A DNA stretch of 64,000 nucleotides, taken from NCBI GenBank assembly GCA_016124975.1, contig WGMP01000035.1, forward strand, positions 1 through 64,000, given 5' to 3'. The stretch comes from Phycisphaera sp. (GTDB taxonomy: Bacteria > Planctomycetota > Phycisphaerae > Phycisphaerales > SM1A02). The translations under genes were made by a program, and so were the position numbers. The notes beneath the pieces were generated by a model. It was not told the origin of the DNA. It saw nothing but the letters and a program-made list of their open reading frames with translations, and searched no databases. Of the stretch, positions 15,587-24,263 are shown one piece after another (the stretch's first letter is position 1; each line of letters starts with the position of its first letter).

Positions 15587-18500
15587 TCACTCGCCGAAGC
15601 TGAAGCCGCTCGACGCCGCGCGCCACAGCCGAATCGTCCCGTCGATCGAGCCTGTGGCGAGCGTGCCGCCGTCGGGTGAGAAGACGATGCTGATCACTGT
15701 GTCGCCGTGGCCGCCGAGCGCGAGCACCTGCTCGCCGTCCGATCCATCGAGGATGCGCACGAGCGGGCCCTTGCCGACGGAAGCGACGCGCGCACCATCG
15801 GGCGACAGCGCCACGCGGACATTGTCATCGGGGCTCGCGAGGGTGCGCCAGAGGACTTCGTCCCCCGCGCTGCGACCGAGGTCGACGAGCGCCACATCCC
15901 CGCCGAAGAATCCGACCGCGACGCGATCGGACGCCTCGATCGGAGACAGGCTCGTGATTCTTCCCTCGAACTCGACGCGACGGTCCTCGATCAGACGACC
16001 ATCCTCGAAGCGGTACCTGAGCAGCGCCGCCCCCGCGCTGAGCAGAAGCGTCCGCCCATCCTGCCGACTCCGCATGTCCCCCATCACCGCGGACGGGAGG
16101 CCGATCGTCTGCAACAGCGCGCCTGTCCGGTCGTAGAGCTCGAGGTCCGCGCACTCGAAGCGGCGCACGGCGATGCGCTCACCGCCATCGACGACGGCGA
16201 CGCAATAGGGCGCGGTGGGAAGCGGGAACTCCGTCACGGCGCCATCGCGCGAGACGAACTGGATGCCCCTCCCGCTCGCGACCGCAACGCCGCCCTTCGG
16301 GTCCGCGGAGAGCGACCAGACGATGTTCACAGCGCCCTCGCCGATGGGATGCGCGGCGCGCTCGACGCTGCGGCCCGCGAGGTTCCAGAAGATCACCCTT
16401 CCGTCAGGCGCGGGGGCCTCGCCTGCGCCCGAGACAAGCGTCCCCTCACGCCGCTCGTCGTCGTCGAGATAGAGCAGGCTGTACACCCACGCTCGGTGCT
16501 CACGGAGCACAGGCTCGCGAACGGCCTTCGAGATGCTCCAGCGACGCACGAACCCGTCCTCGCCGACGGAGAGGAGTTCCTGCCGCGGCGCATCGTGGGC
16601 GACGCCACGGACCTGGAGTTCCGCGCCGACCGCCGCACCCACGCGTTCGCCCGTGTCGACATCCCACACATGGATCGATCCATCCGTTGCGCCGCTCGTG
16701 AACTCGAACGGCCCAGGTCCGGGCTCGAGCGTGCGCAGCGCGCCGTCGTGCGCACGGATGCGCCGAACGGGCTCGCCAAAGCGCGCGTCGAACACGGCGA
16801 TCTCGCCGTTGTAGAGCCCGACGAGCACCCTGGCGCCGCCGCGCCCGCGCGCGACGCCCACGCGCTCGACGACACCGCCCGCAAGATCAAGCGGAATCGG
16901 CGCGGCCGACTGGTCATGGTGTATCACCACATGGGGCGATGCGCGGCACCCGATGACGATGCCGTTCCCGTCGGGAAGGAAGCGCACGAGGCCCTCTGCA
17001 CGGCGCACATCTGCGAACCCACGCAGGGCCGAACGCACGGGCTCTCCTGTCGCCGCGTCGATCACGGCGGCGACTCCGAGACTGCCCGCGACGGCGATGC
17101 GGGCTCCGTCGGCGGACCAGTCGACGGAGGTGGTTCCTGCGAACGGGAGCGGCAGTTGCCGTAGCAGCGCCCCATCGATGGTGGAACGGATGGGGAGGGT
17201 CGGCTCGCCCGCGTCGGCCACGACGAACGCACGCCCGTCGGGCGACACAGCGATCTCGGTCGCGCTCGCCTTCCCCTTCGCCAGCGACGCTGCTTCGGAT
17301 CGGCCCGACTCGAATCGGAAGACGCCGCCGTTGAGTCCACCGACGAGAACGAAGTCCCCGTGGGTTCTGATCGCAATCGGCATCTCGGGCACGGGGGTCA
17401 CCGCCGACTCCGCGCCCGCGCGCGCCGCGAGATACCGCCACTCCCAGCCCCGACGGTCCTTCGGAACCGACGAGAGCGCGCGCCGCGAGTCGAGCACCAC
17501 GCCCGCGCGCAGCGCAGCCTCTGCGTCGCGGATGGAGCGGCGGTACTCGAGCCGCTCGCTCGTCTCGAGCGCGCGCGCAAGTTCCGAACCGCGCTGCTCC
17601 GACTCGCGCCAGAGAACCAGCGTGTACCCGAGGAATCCAAGGAGCACGGCGAAGGCGACCGCGGTGGCCGCGATCAGCCCGCGGTATCGCCTCATGAACC
17701 TGCGCGCCCGCTCGAGCCGCGACACAGGCCGCGTTCGCGTCGGCTTCCCCGACAAGTAGAGCCGCAGGTCGGCGGCGAGCTCCTCCGCGCTCTGGTAGCG
17801 CCGATCTGGATCCTTCTCGAGGAGCCGCGACACGACCGTCTCGAGGTCGCCGCGGAAGGCGCGGTTCACGCGCCCGAGCGTCGTCGGCAGCTCCTCGCGG
17901 ATCAGGGCCGCCGCCTCGGGGAGGCTGCGGCGCTCGACGGGATAGGGAAGCCTTCCCGCGAGGCATTCGAAGAGCATCACGCCGAGCGCGTAGAGATCAC
18001 TCCGCGCGTCGACCGATCCCGCGCCCTCGAACTGCTCGGGGCTCATGTAGGGCACCGTGCCGACCACGGACTCCTGTCCCGTGCGGACCGCAAGCGTCAG
18101 TGCCGCCTGGACGCTTCCGGCGAGGGTGCCTGCGGCGTCCGCAAGACCAGAGACGCCGAAATCGAGGAGCTTCGGGTGGCCATCGCGGCCGATCAGCACA
18201 TTGCCCGGCTTCAGGTCACGATGGATCACCCCAGCCGCGTGCGCATGGCCGATGGCGTCGACGATCTCTGCGAACGCGTGCACGATTTCGGCGGGGCTGC
18301 GCCTGCTTCCGTCGGCCCCATCGCGGGCCCACGCCGTCAGCGACACACCGTCGATGTACTCCATCACGAAGTAGGGCCGATGCGGGATCGTGCTGGTGTC
18401 GCTCCCCGCGCCGTAGATCCGCGCGATCCCCGGGTGCTCGAGCCTGCCGAGGAGCCGAATCTCGCGTCGGAAGCGCGTCAGGGCCGATGGGTTCCATCCG

Positions 18501-18994
18501 CCGCTTGCGAGCACCTTGATCGCGACGATGCGGTCGGTGCCGGGCTGACGCGCCTTGAGCACCACACCGCTCGCGCCGAGTCCGATCACGCCGAGCACCG
18601 CGTACTCGCCGATCTCGCTCGGAACCTCGATCGGCTGCTCCACCTCGTCGAGGATCTGCCCGAGGTCGACGAGCGTGCGCACCGTCGGCGCCCCGCTGCG
18701 GTCCAACTCGAGCATCGCGGCGAGCTCGCTCCGAAGCCACGGATCGGAGACGCCCGCCACGAAGCGCCCCGCGTCCTCCCGCGAGAGGTCGCGCGCCTCC
18801 TCGAAGAGGTCGGAGAGTCGCTGGAATCGGTCGCGGTCGTCGGTCACGGTGCTCTGGAGTTCGGGGATCGGCTCCGAGACAGGAAACAAGATCGAGCGGC
18901 GCAACCCTCGGTCGAGTGCTGGCGTTGTCTCGACCGGGCCATGCCGCGGATCCTCAGGCGCCGCCCGCGCCGCCCGCCCGCAGCTCCTTCGCAA
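15587..18994 (-). CDS. Serine/threonine protein kinase with C-terminal WD40 repeats
   Basis: A eukaryotic-type kinase occupies roughly residues 105-400: invariant VAIK lysine near 157, catalytic HRDLKPGN at 258, DFG (LLDFGVSG), and GTVPYMSPEQ in the activation segment. One membrane-spanning helix (GLIAATAVAFAVLLGFLGYTLV) follows, then WD40-like beta-propeller repeats (for example VAISPDGRAFVVADAG, VLALGGHGDTVISIVFSPDGG). This layout is common in planctomycetes. The ATG at 18994 overlaps the sigma-factor gene by 41 bases; a GTG at 18847 (VTDDRDRFQRLSDLFEEA) gives a more typical N-terminus, and TTG codons at 18904 and 18889 are also possible. It probably works with the adjacent ECF sigma factor in one signalling unit. 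The signal sensed is unknown. Confidence 0.88.
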   Translation of the reverse strand: MRRSCGRAARAAPEDPRHGPVETTPALDRGLRRSILFPVSEPIPELQSTVTDDRDRFQRLSDLFEEARDLSREDAGRFVAGVSDPWLRSELAAMLELDRSGAPTVRTLVDLGQILDEVEQPIEVPSEIGEYAVLGVIGLGASGVVLKARQPGTDRIVAIKVLASGGWNPSALTRFRREIRLLGRLEHPGIARIYGAGSDTSTIPHRPYFVMEYIDGVSLTAWARDGADGSRRSPAEIVHAFAEIVDAIGHAHAAGVIHRDLKPGNVLIGRDGHPKLLDFGVSGLADAAGTLAGSVQAALTLAVRTGQESVVGTVPYMSPEQFEGAGSVDARSDLYALGVMLFECLAGRLPYPVERRSLPEAAALIREELPTTLGRVNRAFRGDLETVVSRLLEKDPDRRYQSAEELAADLRLYLSGKPTRTRPVSRLERARRFMRRYRGLIAATAVAFAVLLGFLGYTLVLWRESEQRGSELARALETSERLEYRRSIRDAEAALRAGVVLDSRRALSSVPKDRRGWEWRYLAARAGAESAVTPVPEMPIAIRTHGDFVLVGGLNGGVFRFESGRSEAASLAKGKASATEIAVSPDGRAFVVADAGEPTLPIRSTIDGALLRQLPLPFAGTTSVDWSADGARIAVAGSLGVAAVIDAATGEPVRSALRGFADVRRAEGLVRFLPDGNGIVIGCRASPHVVIHHDQSAAPIPLDLAGGVVERVGVARGRGGARVLVGLYNGEIAVFDARFGEPVRRIRAHDGALRTLEPGPGPFEFTSGATDGSIHVWDVDTGERVGAAVGAELQVRGVAHDAPRQELLSVGEDGFVRRWSISKAVREPVLREHRAWVYSLLYLDDDERREGTLVSGAGEAPAPDGRVIFWNLAGRSVERAAHPIGEGAVNIVWSLSADPKGGVAVASGRGIQFVSRDGAVTEFPLPTAPYCVAVVDGGERIAVRRFECADLELYDRTGALLQTIGLPSAVMGDMRSRQDGRTLLLSAGAALLRYRFEDGRLIEDRRVEFEGRITSLSPIEASDRVAVGFFGGDVALVDLGRSAGDEVLWRTLASPDDNVRVALSPDGARVASVGKGPLVRILDGSDGEQVLALGGHGDTVISIVFSPDGGTLATGSIDGTIRLWRAASSGFSFGE

Positions 18995-19526
18995 GCCAGG
19001 CGCGGGCCATGCGCCAGTCGCCCTCGACGGTGGTCAGGGAGACTCCGATCACCGTCGCGATCTCCTCGTGGGTCAGGCCGCCGTAGATCTTCGCCTCGAC
19101 CACGCGCGCCTTGCGTGGGTCAAGCGCCTCGAGCCGCCGAAGCGCCTCCTCGACGATGAGCACATCGATCTCCGCAAGCCCAAGGTCGGGCGCGGCGACC
19201 CCGTCGCCAAGCTCGGCGGCGGTGCGACCGCCGTTGCGCTTGAGCGCGGCGCGCGCCTCCGCGTGGTTGACAAGGACCTGGCGCATCGCCGTGGCGGCGA
19301 CCGCGAGGAAGTGCGCGCGGTCGGTGAACGACCTCGGGTCGACCTTGGCGAGCTTCAGGAACGCCTCATGGACGAGCGCCGTCGGCTGCAGCGTGTGCGA
19401 GCCCTTCTGGCCACGCATGTAGCTTGCCGCCAGGCCGCGGAGTTCCGAATAGACCACCTCGACGAGGGGGACGGCCCTCCGCGGGCTCTCCGACTTCTCT
19501 TCTATGGCGTCGGGGTCCCCGCACAT
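18954..19526 (-). CDS. ECF-type RNA polymerase sigma factor
   Basis: Region 2 is recognisable in SELRGLAASYMRGQKGSHTL and TALVHEAFLKL, and region 4 in LEALDPRKARVVEAKIYGGL with a helix-turn-helix THEEIATVIGVSLTTVEGDW. It resembles the planctomycete-type ECF group that usually sits beside a Ser/Thr kinase. I start it at the ATG at 19526, with AGGA upstream, giving 190 residues; the ORF-track start at 19592 adds an atypical 22-residue leader. The stop falls inside the 5' end of the kinase ORF, so the two are likely one transcript with the sigma factor first. No anti-sigma factor is seen; phosphorylation by the kinase is an inferred control mode. Confidence 0.88.
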   Translation of the reverse strand: MCGDPDAIEEKSESPRRAVPLVEVVYSELRGLAASYMRGQKGSHTLQPTALVHEAFLKLAKVDPRSFTDRAHFLAVAATAMRQVLVNHAEARAALKRNGGRTAAELGDGVAAPDLGLAEIDVLIVEEALRRLEALDPRKARVVEAKIYGGLTHEEIATVIGVSLTTVEGDWRMARAWLAKELRAGGAGGA

Positions 19527-19616
19527 CGGGGGCGATCCTAACCGAACGCAGCCCGCATCCCAAGCCTTTCGTGCGGGGCTTGGGCCTACCACGCGGGGCT
19601 TGGGCGGCTCGCACGC

Positions 19617-20918
19617 TCAACGGGCGGGCAGCACCACCCCGCTGCACGAACCAAACCCGATCCTCGGACGCCCTTCACGCTCGCAGAAGCCCTTGATGAG
19701 CACCTCGTCGCCGTCCTGCAGGAATCGGCGCTCCGCGCCGTCCCCAAGGGTGAGAGGCTCTGTGCCCCGCCAGGTGCGCTCGAGCAGGCAGCCCCGCGAC
19801 TCCTTCTCGGGGCCGGAGACGGTTCCCGACGCGAGGAGGTCGCCCGCGGCCATGTTGCAGCCGTTCGAGGCGTGGTGGGCCAGCATCTGCGCGGGCGTCC
19901 AGAACATGTCCTTGAAGGAGCCGCGCGAGATCAGCGTGGGCGCAATGCCTTCCGCGCGCATGCGCGCGCTCGAGATGAAGACCTCGAGCGTGATGTCGAC
20001 ATTGCGGCCGTCGGGGTCCGCGAGATACGGCAGCGTCTGCGGGTCGTCCGGGCCGCGCATCGGCCCGGCGACGAGGAACGGCTCGAGCGCTTCCGCCGTG
20101 ACCACCCACGCCGACACGGTCGTCGCGAAGTTCTTCGCGAGGAACGGCCCAAGCGGCTGGTACTCCCACTTCTGCACGTCGCGCGCCGACCAGTCGTTCA
20201 CGAGGCAGAAGCCGAAGATATGGCGCCACGCCTCGCGCACATCGATGCGCGAGCCGAGCTCGTTGCCTTCACCGACGAAGAAGCCGACCTCGAGCTCGTA
20301 GTCGAGGAGCTTCGACGGGCCGAAGGACGGCGGGCCGTCGTCGCTCGCCACGGTCTGGCCGCACGGCCGCACCACGGGCGTGCCCGAGACGACGATCGAG
20401 CTCGCGCGCCCGTGGTAGCCGATCGGCACATGCTTCCAGTTCGGAAGAAGCGGATTCGTGGGGCGGAACATCGAGCCCACGTTCGTCGCGTGGTGGAGCG
20501 ACGCGTAGAAGTCGGTGTAGTCGCCGATCGCGAACGGCAGCTCGGCGACCGCGTCCGCCGCGTCGCGTAGGAGCGGCTCGACGCGCGCACGCGCCGACGA
20601 ACCTTCCGCGAAGAGTCCCGCAAGCTCGCTGCGCAGGAGCGCGCGCACAGAGCGCGGCAGCTCCGCCACGAGGTTCAGGAACGGCGCATCGAGCGACTCC
20701 GCGAGGAACTCCTCGGACGCGAGCTCCTCGGAGAAGAGCCCCGCGCGCAGCGCTTCGCCGAGCGGAAGCACGCGCTCGCCGATGCGCACGGCGACGGCGC
20801 CCTCGACGATTCCGTAGGGAAGGTTCTGGATGGGGAAGTCGCCCGCGGGGTCGTTCGCGCCCGGCACCCAGCTGCGGAGCGCGGGATCGTTCGGGTCGAT
20901 GGTTGGGTTCGTCGTCAT
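19617..20918 (-). CDS. fahA: Fumarylacetoacetase
   Basis: The enzyme cleaves fumarylacetoacetate to fumarate and acetoacetate, the last step of tyrosine catabolism. The 433-residue product carries the family core DYTDFYASLHHATNVGSMFR, then NWKHVPIGYHGRASSIVVSG, LDYELEVGFFVG and NDWSARDVQKWEYQPLGPF, which includes the catalytic and metal-site residues of the family. The ORF-track entry to 21635 is too long; the family N-terminus begins at the ATG at 20918 (MTTNPTIDPNDPALRSW). That ATG overlaps the stop of the upstream gene by 4 bases (ATGA), so translation is probably coupled. Its partner hmgA is on the opposite strand at 13.3 kb. Confidence 0.95.
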   Translation of the reverse strand: MTTNPTIDPNDPALRSWVPGANDPAGDFPIQNLPYGIVEGAVAVRIGERVLPLGEALRAGLFSEELASEEFLAESLDAPFLNLVAELPRSVRALLRSELAGLFAEGSSARARVEPLLRDAADAVAELPFAIGDYTDFYASLHHATNVGSMFRPTNPLLPNWKHVPIGYHGRASSIVVSGTPVVRPCGQTVASDDGPPSFGPSKLLDYELEVGFFVGEGNELGSRIDVREAWRHIFGFCLVNDWSARDVQKWEYQPLGPFLAKNFATTVSAWVVTAEALEPFLVAGPMRGPDDPQTLPYLADPDGRNVDITLEVFISSARMRAEGIAPTLISRGSFKDMFWTPAQMLAHHASNGCNMAAGDLLASGTVSGPEKESRGCLLERTWRGTEPLTLGDGAERRFLQDGDEVLIKGFCEREGRPRIGFGSCSGVVLPAR

Positions 20919-21862
20919 GAAGTCACCTCTTCTTGCGGCGCCGGCAGCAGGCCCAGCGCACGGAGATCGGCGATCGGCTCCTCGAAGGAGCACGAGCCGA
21001 AGCTGTGGGCGAAGCGCTCGCGCGCCTCCGCGATCTCGTCGAAGCGAAGCGCGCGCCGGCGCCACGCAAGGCCCGTCGGCCCGAACTCGAACGCCGCCGC
21101 GCGCTCCTCGACGAGCACCTGCTCGATCTCCGTCTCGGACATCGCGTCGTCCTGCCAGAGCAGGCACGCGGCGATGAAGACATTGAGGAACCCGAACTGC
21201 ATGCATCCGAGGTCGGCCGCGAGATGACGGCACGGATGGTGCAGCCCCGCCGTCGCCTTGAACGGAACCTCGGCCGCGCGGCAGACCTTGAGGAAGCGCG
21301 CCACCTGCGCGGGCGTCGGATGCGCGTCCGCGGTCAGGCCGCCCGTGCGGATCTTGGCGCCCGCATCGAGCGAGGCCATCGCGGCGACGAGCCCGCGCGG
21401 GTCCGCATCGGCGGGAATCTCGAAGTACGCGAAGATCTCGTCGGGCACATACTCGAGCGCGCGGTCGATCTCGTGCGCGGTCGAGGCCTTCGTCTCGATG
21501 GTGTCGATCGAGGCGCGGCCGTGGGCGCGGCTGAACTCGCGGTCCTCCATGCGGGCGTTGAAGCGCTCGATCCGCTCGAGGTCCGCCACGATCTGCCGGT
21601 CGGACGCGGGCGCGACCAGCACCGACATCGGCCACGGCTCCTCGCCCTCGGCGTCGGCGGTCTTGGGAAGCACGGGATCGGCCGCCTCCACGAACTCGGG
21701 GAAGCGCGTCACGGGCACGATCAGCCGCGCGAGCATCCAGCGGTCCGCGCCTCGGCGGTCGCGGGCGAAGTTCGCCACGGTGGTGCGCATGTCGAGCTTC
21801 GCGGGCGGAAAGAGCCCCGCGTAGTCGAGGACGGAATCGAGGAGGATGCGGACGGCGTGCAT
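20915..21862 (-). CDS. Uncharacterised protein coupled to fumarylacetoacetase
   Basis: I do not recognise this 315-residue protein. The ATG at 21862 gives MHAVRILLDSVLDYAGLFPP, which looks like a genuine start; the extra 124 residues of the ORF-track version are Arg-rich shadow sequence. No signal peptide or membrane segment is visible. Alternating hydrophobic strand-like and helical segments (LARLIVPVTRFPEF, EIFAYFEIPADADPRGLVAAM, AKIRTGGLTADAHPTPAQVA, VPFKATAGLHHP) suggest an alpha/beta-barrel-like fold, but that is a guess. It overlaps fahA by 4 bases and precedes it, so a role in aromatic catabolism is plausible. It could supply or regulate a step, but nothing in the sequence shows which. 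Confidence 0.7.
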   Translation of the reverse strand: MHAVRILLDSVLDYAGLFPPAKLDMRTTVANFARDRRGADRWMLARLIVPVTRFPEFVEAADPVLPKTADAEGEEPWPMSVLVAPASDRQIVADLERIERFNARMEDREFSRAHGRASIDTIETKASTAHEIDRALEYVPDEIFAYFEIPADADPRGLVAAMASLDAGAKIRTGGLTADAHPTPAQVARFLKVCRAAEVPFKATAGLHHPCRHLAADLGCMQFGFLNVFIAACLLWQDDAMSETEIEQVLVEERAAAFEFGPTGLAWRRRALRFDEIAEARERFAHSFGSCSFEEPIADLRALGLLPAPQEEVTS

Positions 21863-22022
21863 GGCGGGCTCCGATGCCGCGTCGCCTCGGGTGGAATCCG
21901 AGCGGCGCGCGGGCCGTCGATTATGCCCGAATCGAAGCGGGCGCGCCCCGCGGGCGACTCCGCGGGTATCGTGCCTGCGCCTCGTTCGTCCGACCGAGTG
22001 GAACCGAGCCCGGGAGAACTCC

Positions 22023-24263
22023 GTGAGCACACGAAACCTGCGTCCATCGTCGCTTTCCCTGCGCGCATTCGCACTCTTCGCCGCCCTCGGGGCAGGCCTC
22101 CTCCTCGGCGTCCCCGCCGCGCGCGCGACCCAGGACGACGCCGCGCCCGCGCCGACGCGGATCGCCATCGCGGTGCCGGCGGTCGAGGCGCTTCCCGCTG
22201 TGGTTGAGAAGGTCGCGGGATACGGCCAGCGCAACGAGCTCGCCCAGATCCTCCAGGGCCTCGACGCGAAGCTCGCCGACGCGCTTCAGAACACGCGCAA
22301 GTTCGAGGTGCGCGCCCACGCCGAGCTTGCCAAGATCATCGGCGAGCAGCAGGCGCAGGACTCGGGCAACTTCGATCTCTCCGACCCCGCGCGCGCGAAG
22401 CCCTTCCAACTGGCGGGGATTCCCTACCTCGCCCTCGTCCAGATCGACGACTTCCAGGATCAGGTGCAGACGGCTCGCTTCGAGGGCGTCGGGCAGCAGG
22501 CGACGCGCCGGCAGATCCGCCTGAGCGCCGTGTGCCGCGTGTTCGACGCGACGCGCGGAACGCTCCTTGAGTCGGCGCGCGTCACGCTCAGCGACTTCGA
22601 CTTCAAGAACAACCCGCAGTATGTCGTCGACCAGAAGGGCGGCGACCTGACAGAAGCCGTCGTCAACGTGATCGCCGACAAGATGGCGAACCGCATCGCG
22701 CAGAAGATCACCGACACCGTGTTCCCAGCCAAGGTGCTCGTCGTGCGCGACGGCGTGGTCACGCTGAACCGCGGCGAAGGCACCGACATCGCCGTCGGCG
22801 AGATCTGGGAGGTCTTTGCGCAAGGCGAGGCGCTCATCGACCCGGACACCGGCGAGAACCTCGGCGCAGAGGAGGTCGCGGTCGGGTTCGTGCGGGTGAT
22901 CTCGGTCGCTCCGAAGTTCTCGCGCGCCGAGATCTGCGGGCTCGATCGCGGCATCGCCCGCAACTCGATCCTGCGCAAGACGACGCGGTCGAGCTGCGAC
23001 GACGCGGGCGCCGCCCGAATGTACATGCCCGTACTGCCGCAAGACGACGCAGCGCCCCCGCTGCGTGGCGGGCGCCGCGATGGCGATGGGCCGCCCGTGC
23101 CTCCCGCGCAGGCTGCCCCTGCTGCGCGCGGCGCGCAATCCGCGGAAGCCGAGGCAATCGAGTCAGGCGAGTCGCCGCGATACACCGCGGCGATCTTCGT
23201 TCGGAGCCGCGAGAAGCGCCTCGACGACGAGCGGCTCGGCGCGTTCGAGGACTATCTCGTCGGCGAGCTCGACGGCGCGTGCTTCCGCGTGATGAGCCGC
23301 GAGGACACCGTGAACGCCGTCGCGAAGTATGCGCGCGAAGGGGCAAACGCGGGCTCGGGGCGCGTCCTCGCCGACGCGGATCTTGACAAGCTGCTTTCGG
23401 ACCAGTCCTCCGCGGTCGCGCTCGCGAGGTCGATGGGCGCCGACTATGTGCTCATCGCCTCGATCACCGCGCTCTCGATCGACCGACGCACGCTGAACGA
23501 CCCCGCGCGCGGCGTGCGCAGCGATGTTGAGAGCTACCGCCTCGACGCCTCGTACAGGATCCTCGGCCGCGCCGAGGGCGCCGCGGTCGCATCGGGCGTC
23601 GCGAGCGCAAGCGACGCGATCCGCCAGGGCGCGGGCCTCGCGGTCGAGCGAGATATGGTCTCGGAAGTGCTTCGCACAAGCGCGTCGAAGATGGCGGCCG
23701 CCATGCGCAAGCGCTGCGAGCGCACGCCGCTGCCCGCGCCGGAAGCCCTCGTGCGGGTTCCGCTGCAGATCGACGCGGTCTCCTCCGAGCTCTCGATTCC
23801 CGAGATCGTCCGCGACGCCTCGGGCGCGCTCGTCGTCTCGGGCGGGACCTACCGAATCGCCCCGACGGACTTCCTCGTCGAGATCGACGGCGTCGTCGCG
23901 GGCTCGACGCCAGCGGCCATCGAGGCCGTGAAGGGGCTGCGCAAGCTGCGCGTCACGCGCCCCGACTTCGAGCCCTTCGAGGCGACCATCAACGCGCAGG
24001 CGGGCACGGGCCCGATCAGGGTGCCGATGCGGCTCAACGCCGAGGGGCTCGCGCGCGTCAAGGAGATGAGCGCGTTCTTCTCGAGCCTGAAGCGCGAGGA
24101 GCGGCTCACCGAGGCGCAGGCGTCCGTGCTCGAGGGCTTCGCGGCCTTCCTCGGCAACTCGAAGCACTCGGTCGAGGAGCGCACCGACATCAAGGTCGAC
24201 ACGAAGGAAGCGCCCGTCTTCGAGAACAACAGCTTCTGGCAGGGCCTGCCGTGGGTGCGCTGA
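22023..24263 (+). CDS. Exported protein with two CsgG/LpoB-like domains and a PEGA tail
   Basis: A GTG at 22023 with GGGAG 6 bases upstream gives a 746-residue protein with a signal peptide (SLRAFALFAALGAGLLLGVPAARAT). Two segments have the CsgG/LpoB-like pattern of a short strand, a tested-protein helix and a hydrophobic strand: about 35-300 (FEVRAHAELAKIIGEQQAQD, then YLALVQIDDF) and about 390-580 (FRVMSREDTVNAVAKYAREG, then ADYVLIASITAL). A C-terminal stretch (FLVEIDGVVAGSTPAAIEAV, then LRKLRVTRPDFEPFEATINA) looks like a PEGA domain. It heads an operon with three lipoproteins, one of them LpoB-like, so an outer-membrane or peptidoglycan-associated assembly role is likely. Domain calls are by eye. 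Confidence 0.65.
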   Translation: MSTRNLRPSSLSLRAFALFAALGAGLLLGVPAARATQDDAAPAPTRIAIAVPAVEALPAVVEKVAGYGQRNELAQILQGLDAKLADALQNTRKFEVRAHAELAKIIGEQQAQDSGNFDLSDPARAKPFQLAGIPYLALVQIDDFQDQVQTARFEGVGQQATRRQIRLSAVCRVFDATRGTLLESARVTLSDFDFKNNPQYVVDQKGGDLTEAVVNVIADKMANRIAQKITDTVFPAKVLVVRDGVVTLNRGEGTDIAVGEIWEVFAQGEALIDPDTGENLGAEEVAVGFVRVISVAPKFSRAEICGLDRGIARNSILRKTTRSSCDDAGAARMYMPVLPQDDAAPPLRGGRRDGDGPPVPPAQAAPAARGAQSAEAEAIESGESPRYTAAIFVRSREKRLDDERLGAFEDYLVGELDGACFRVMSREDTVNAVAKYAREGANAGSGRVLADADLDKLLSDQSSAVALARSMGADYVLIASITALSIDRRTLNDPARGVRSDVESYRLDASYRILGRAEGAAVASGVASASDAIRQGAGLAVERDMVSEVLRTSASKMAAAMRKRCERTPLPAPEALVRVPLQIDAVSSELSIPEIVRDASGALVVSGGTYRIAPTDFLVEIDGVVAGSTPAAIEAVKGLRKLRVTRPDFEPFEATINAQAGTGPIRVPMRLNAEGLARVKEMSAFFSSLKREERLTEAQASVLEGFAAFLGNSKHSVEERTDIKVDTKEAPVFENNSFWQGLPWVR

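Noticed and set aside
19617-21635. 672-residue version of fumarylacetoacetase
   Set aside because: The first 239 residues are a frame shadow of the upstream unknown gene; the FAH family start is the ATG at 20918.
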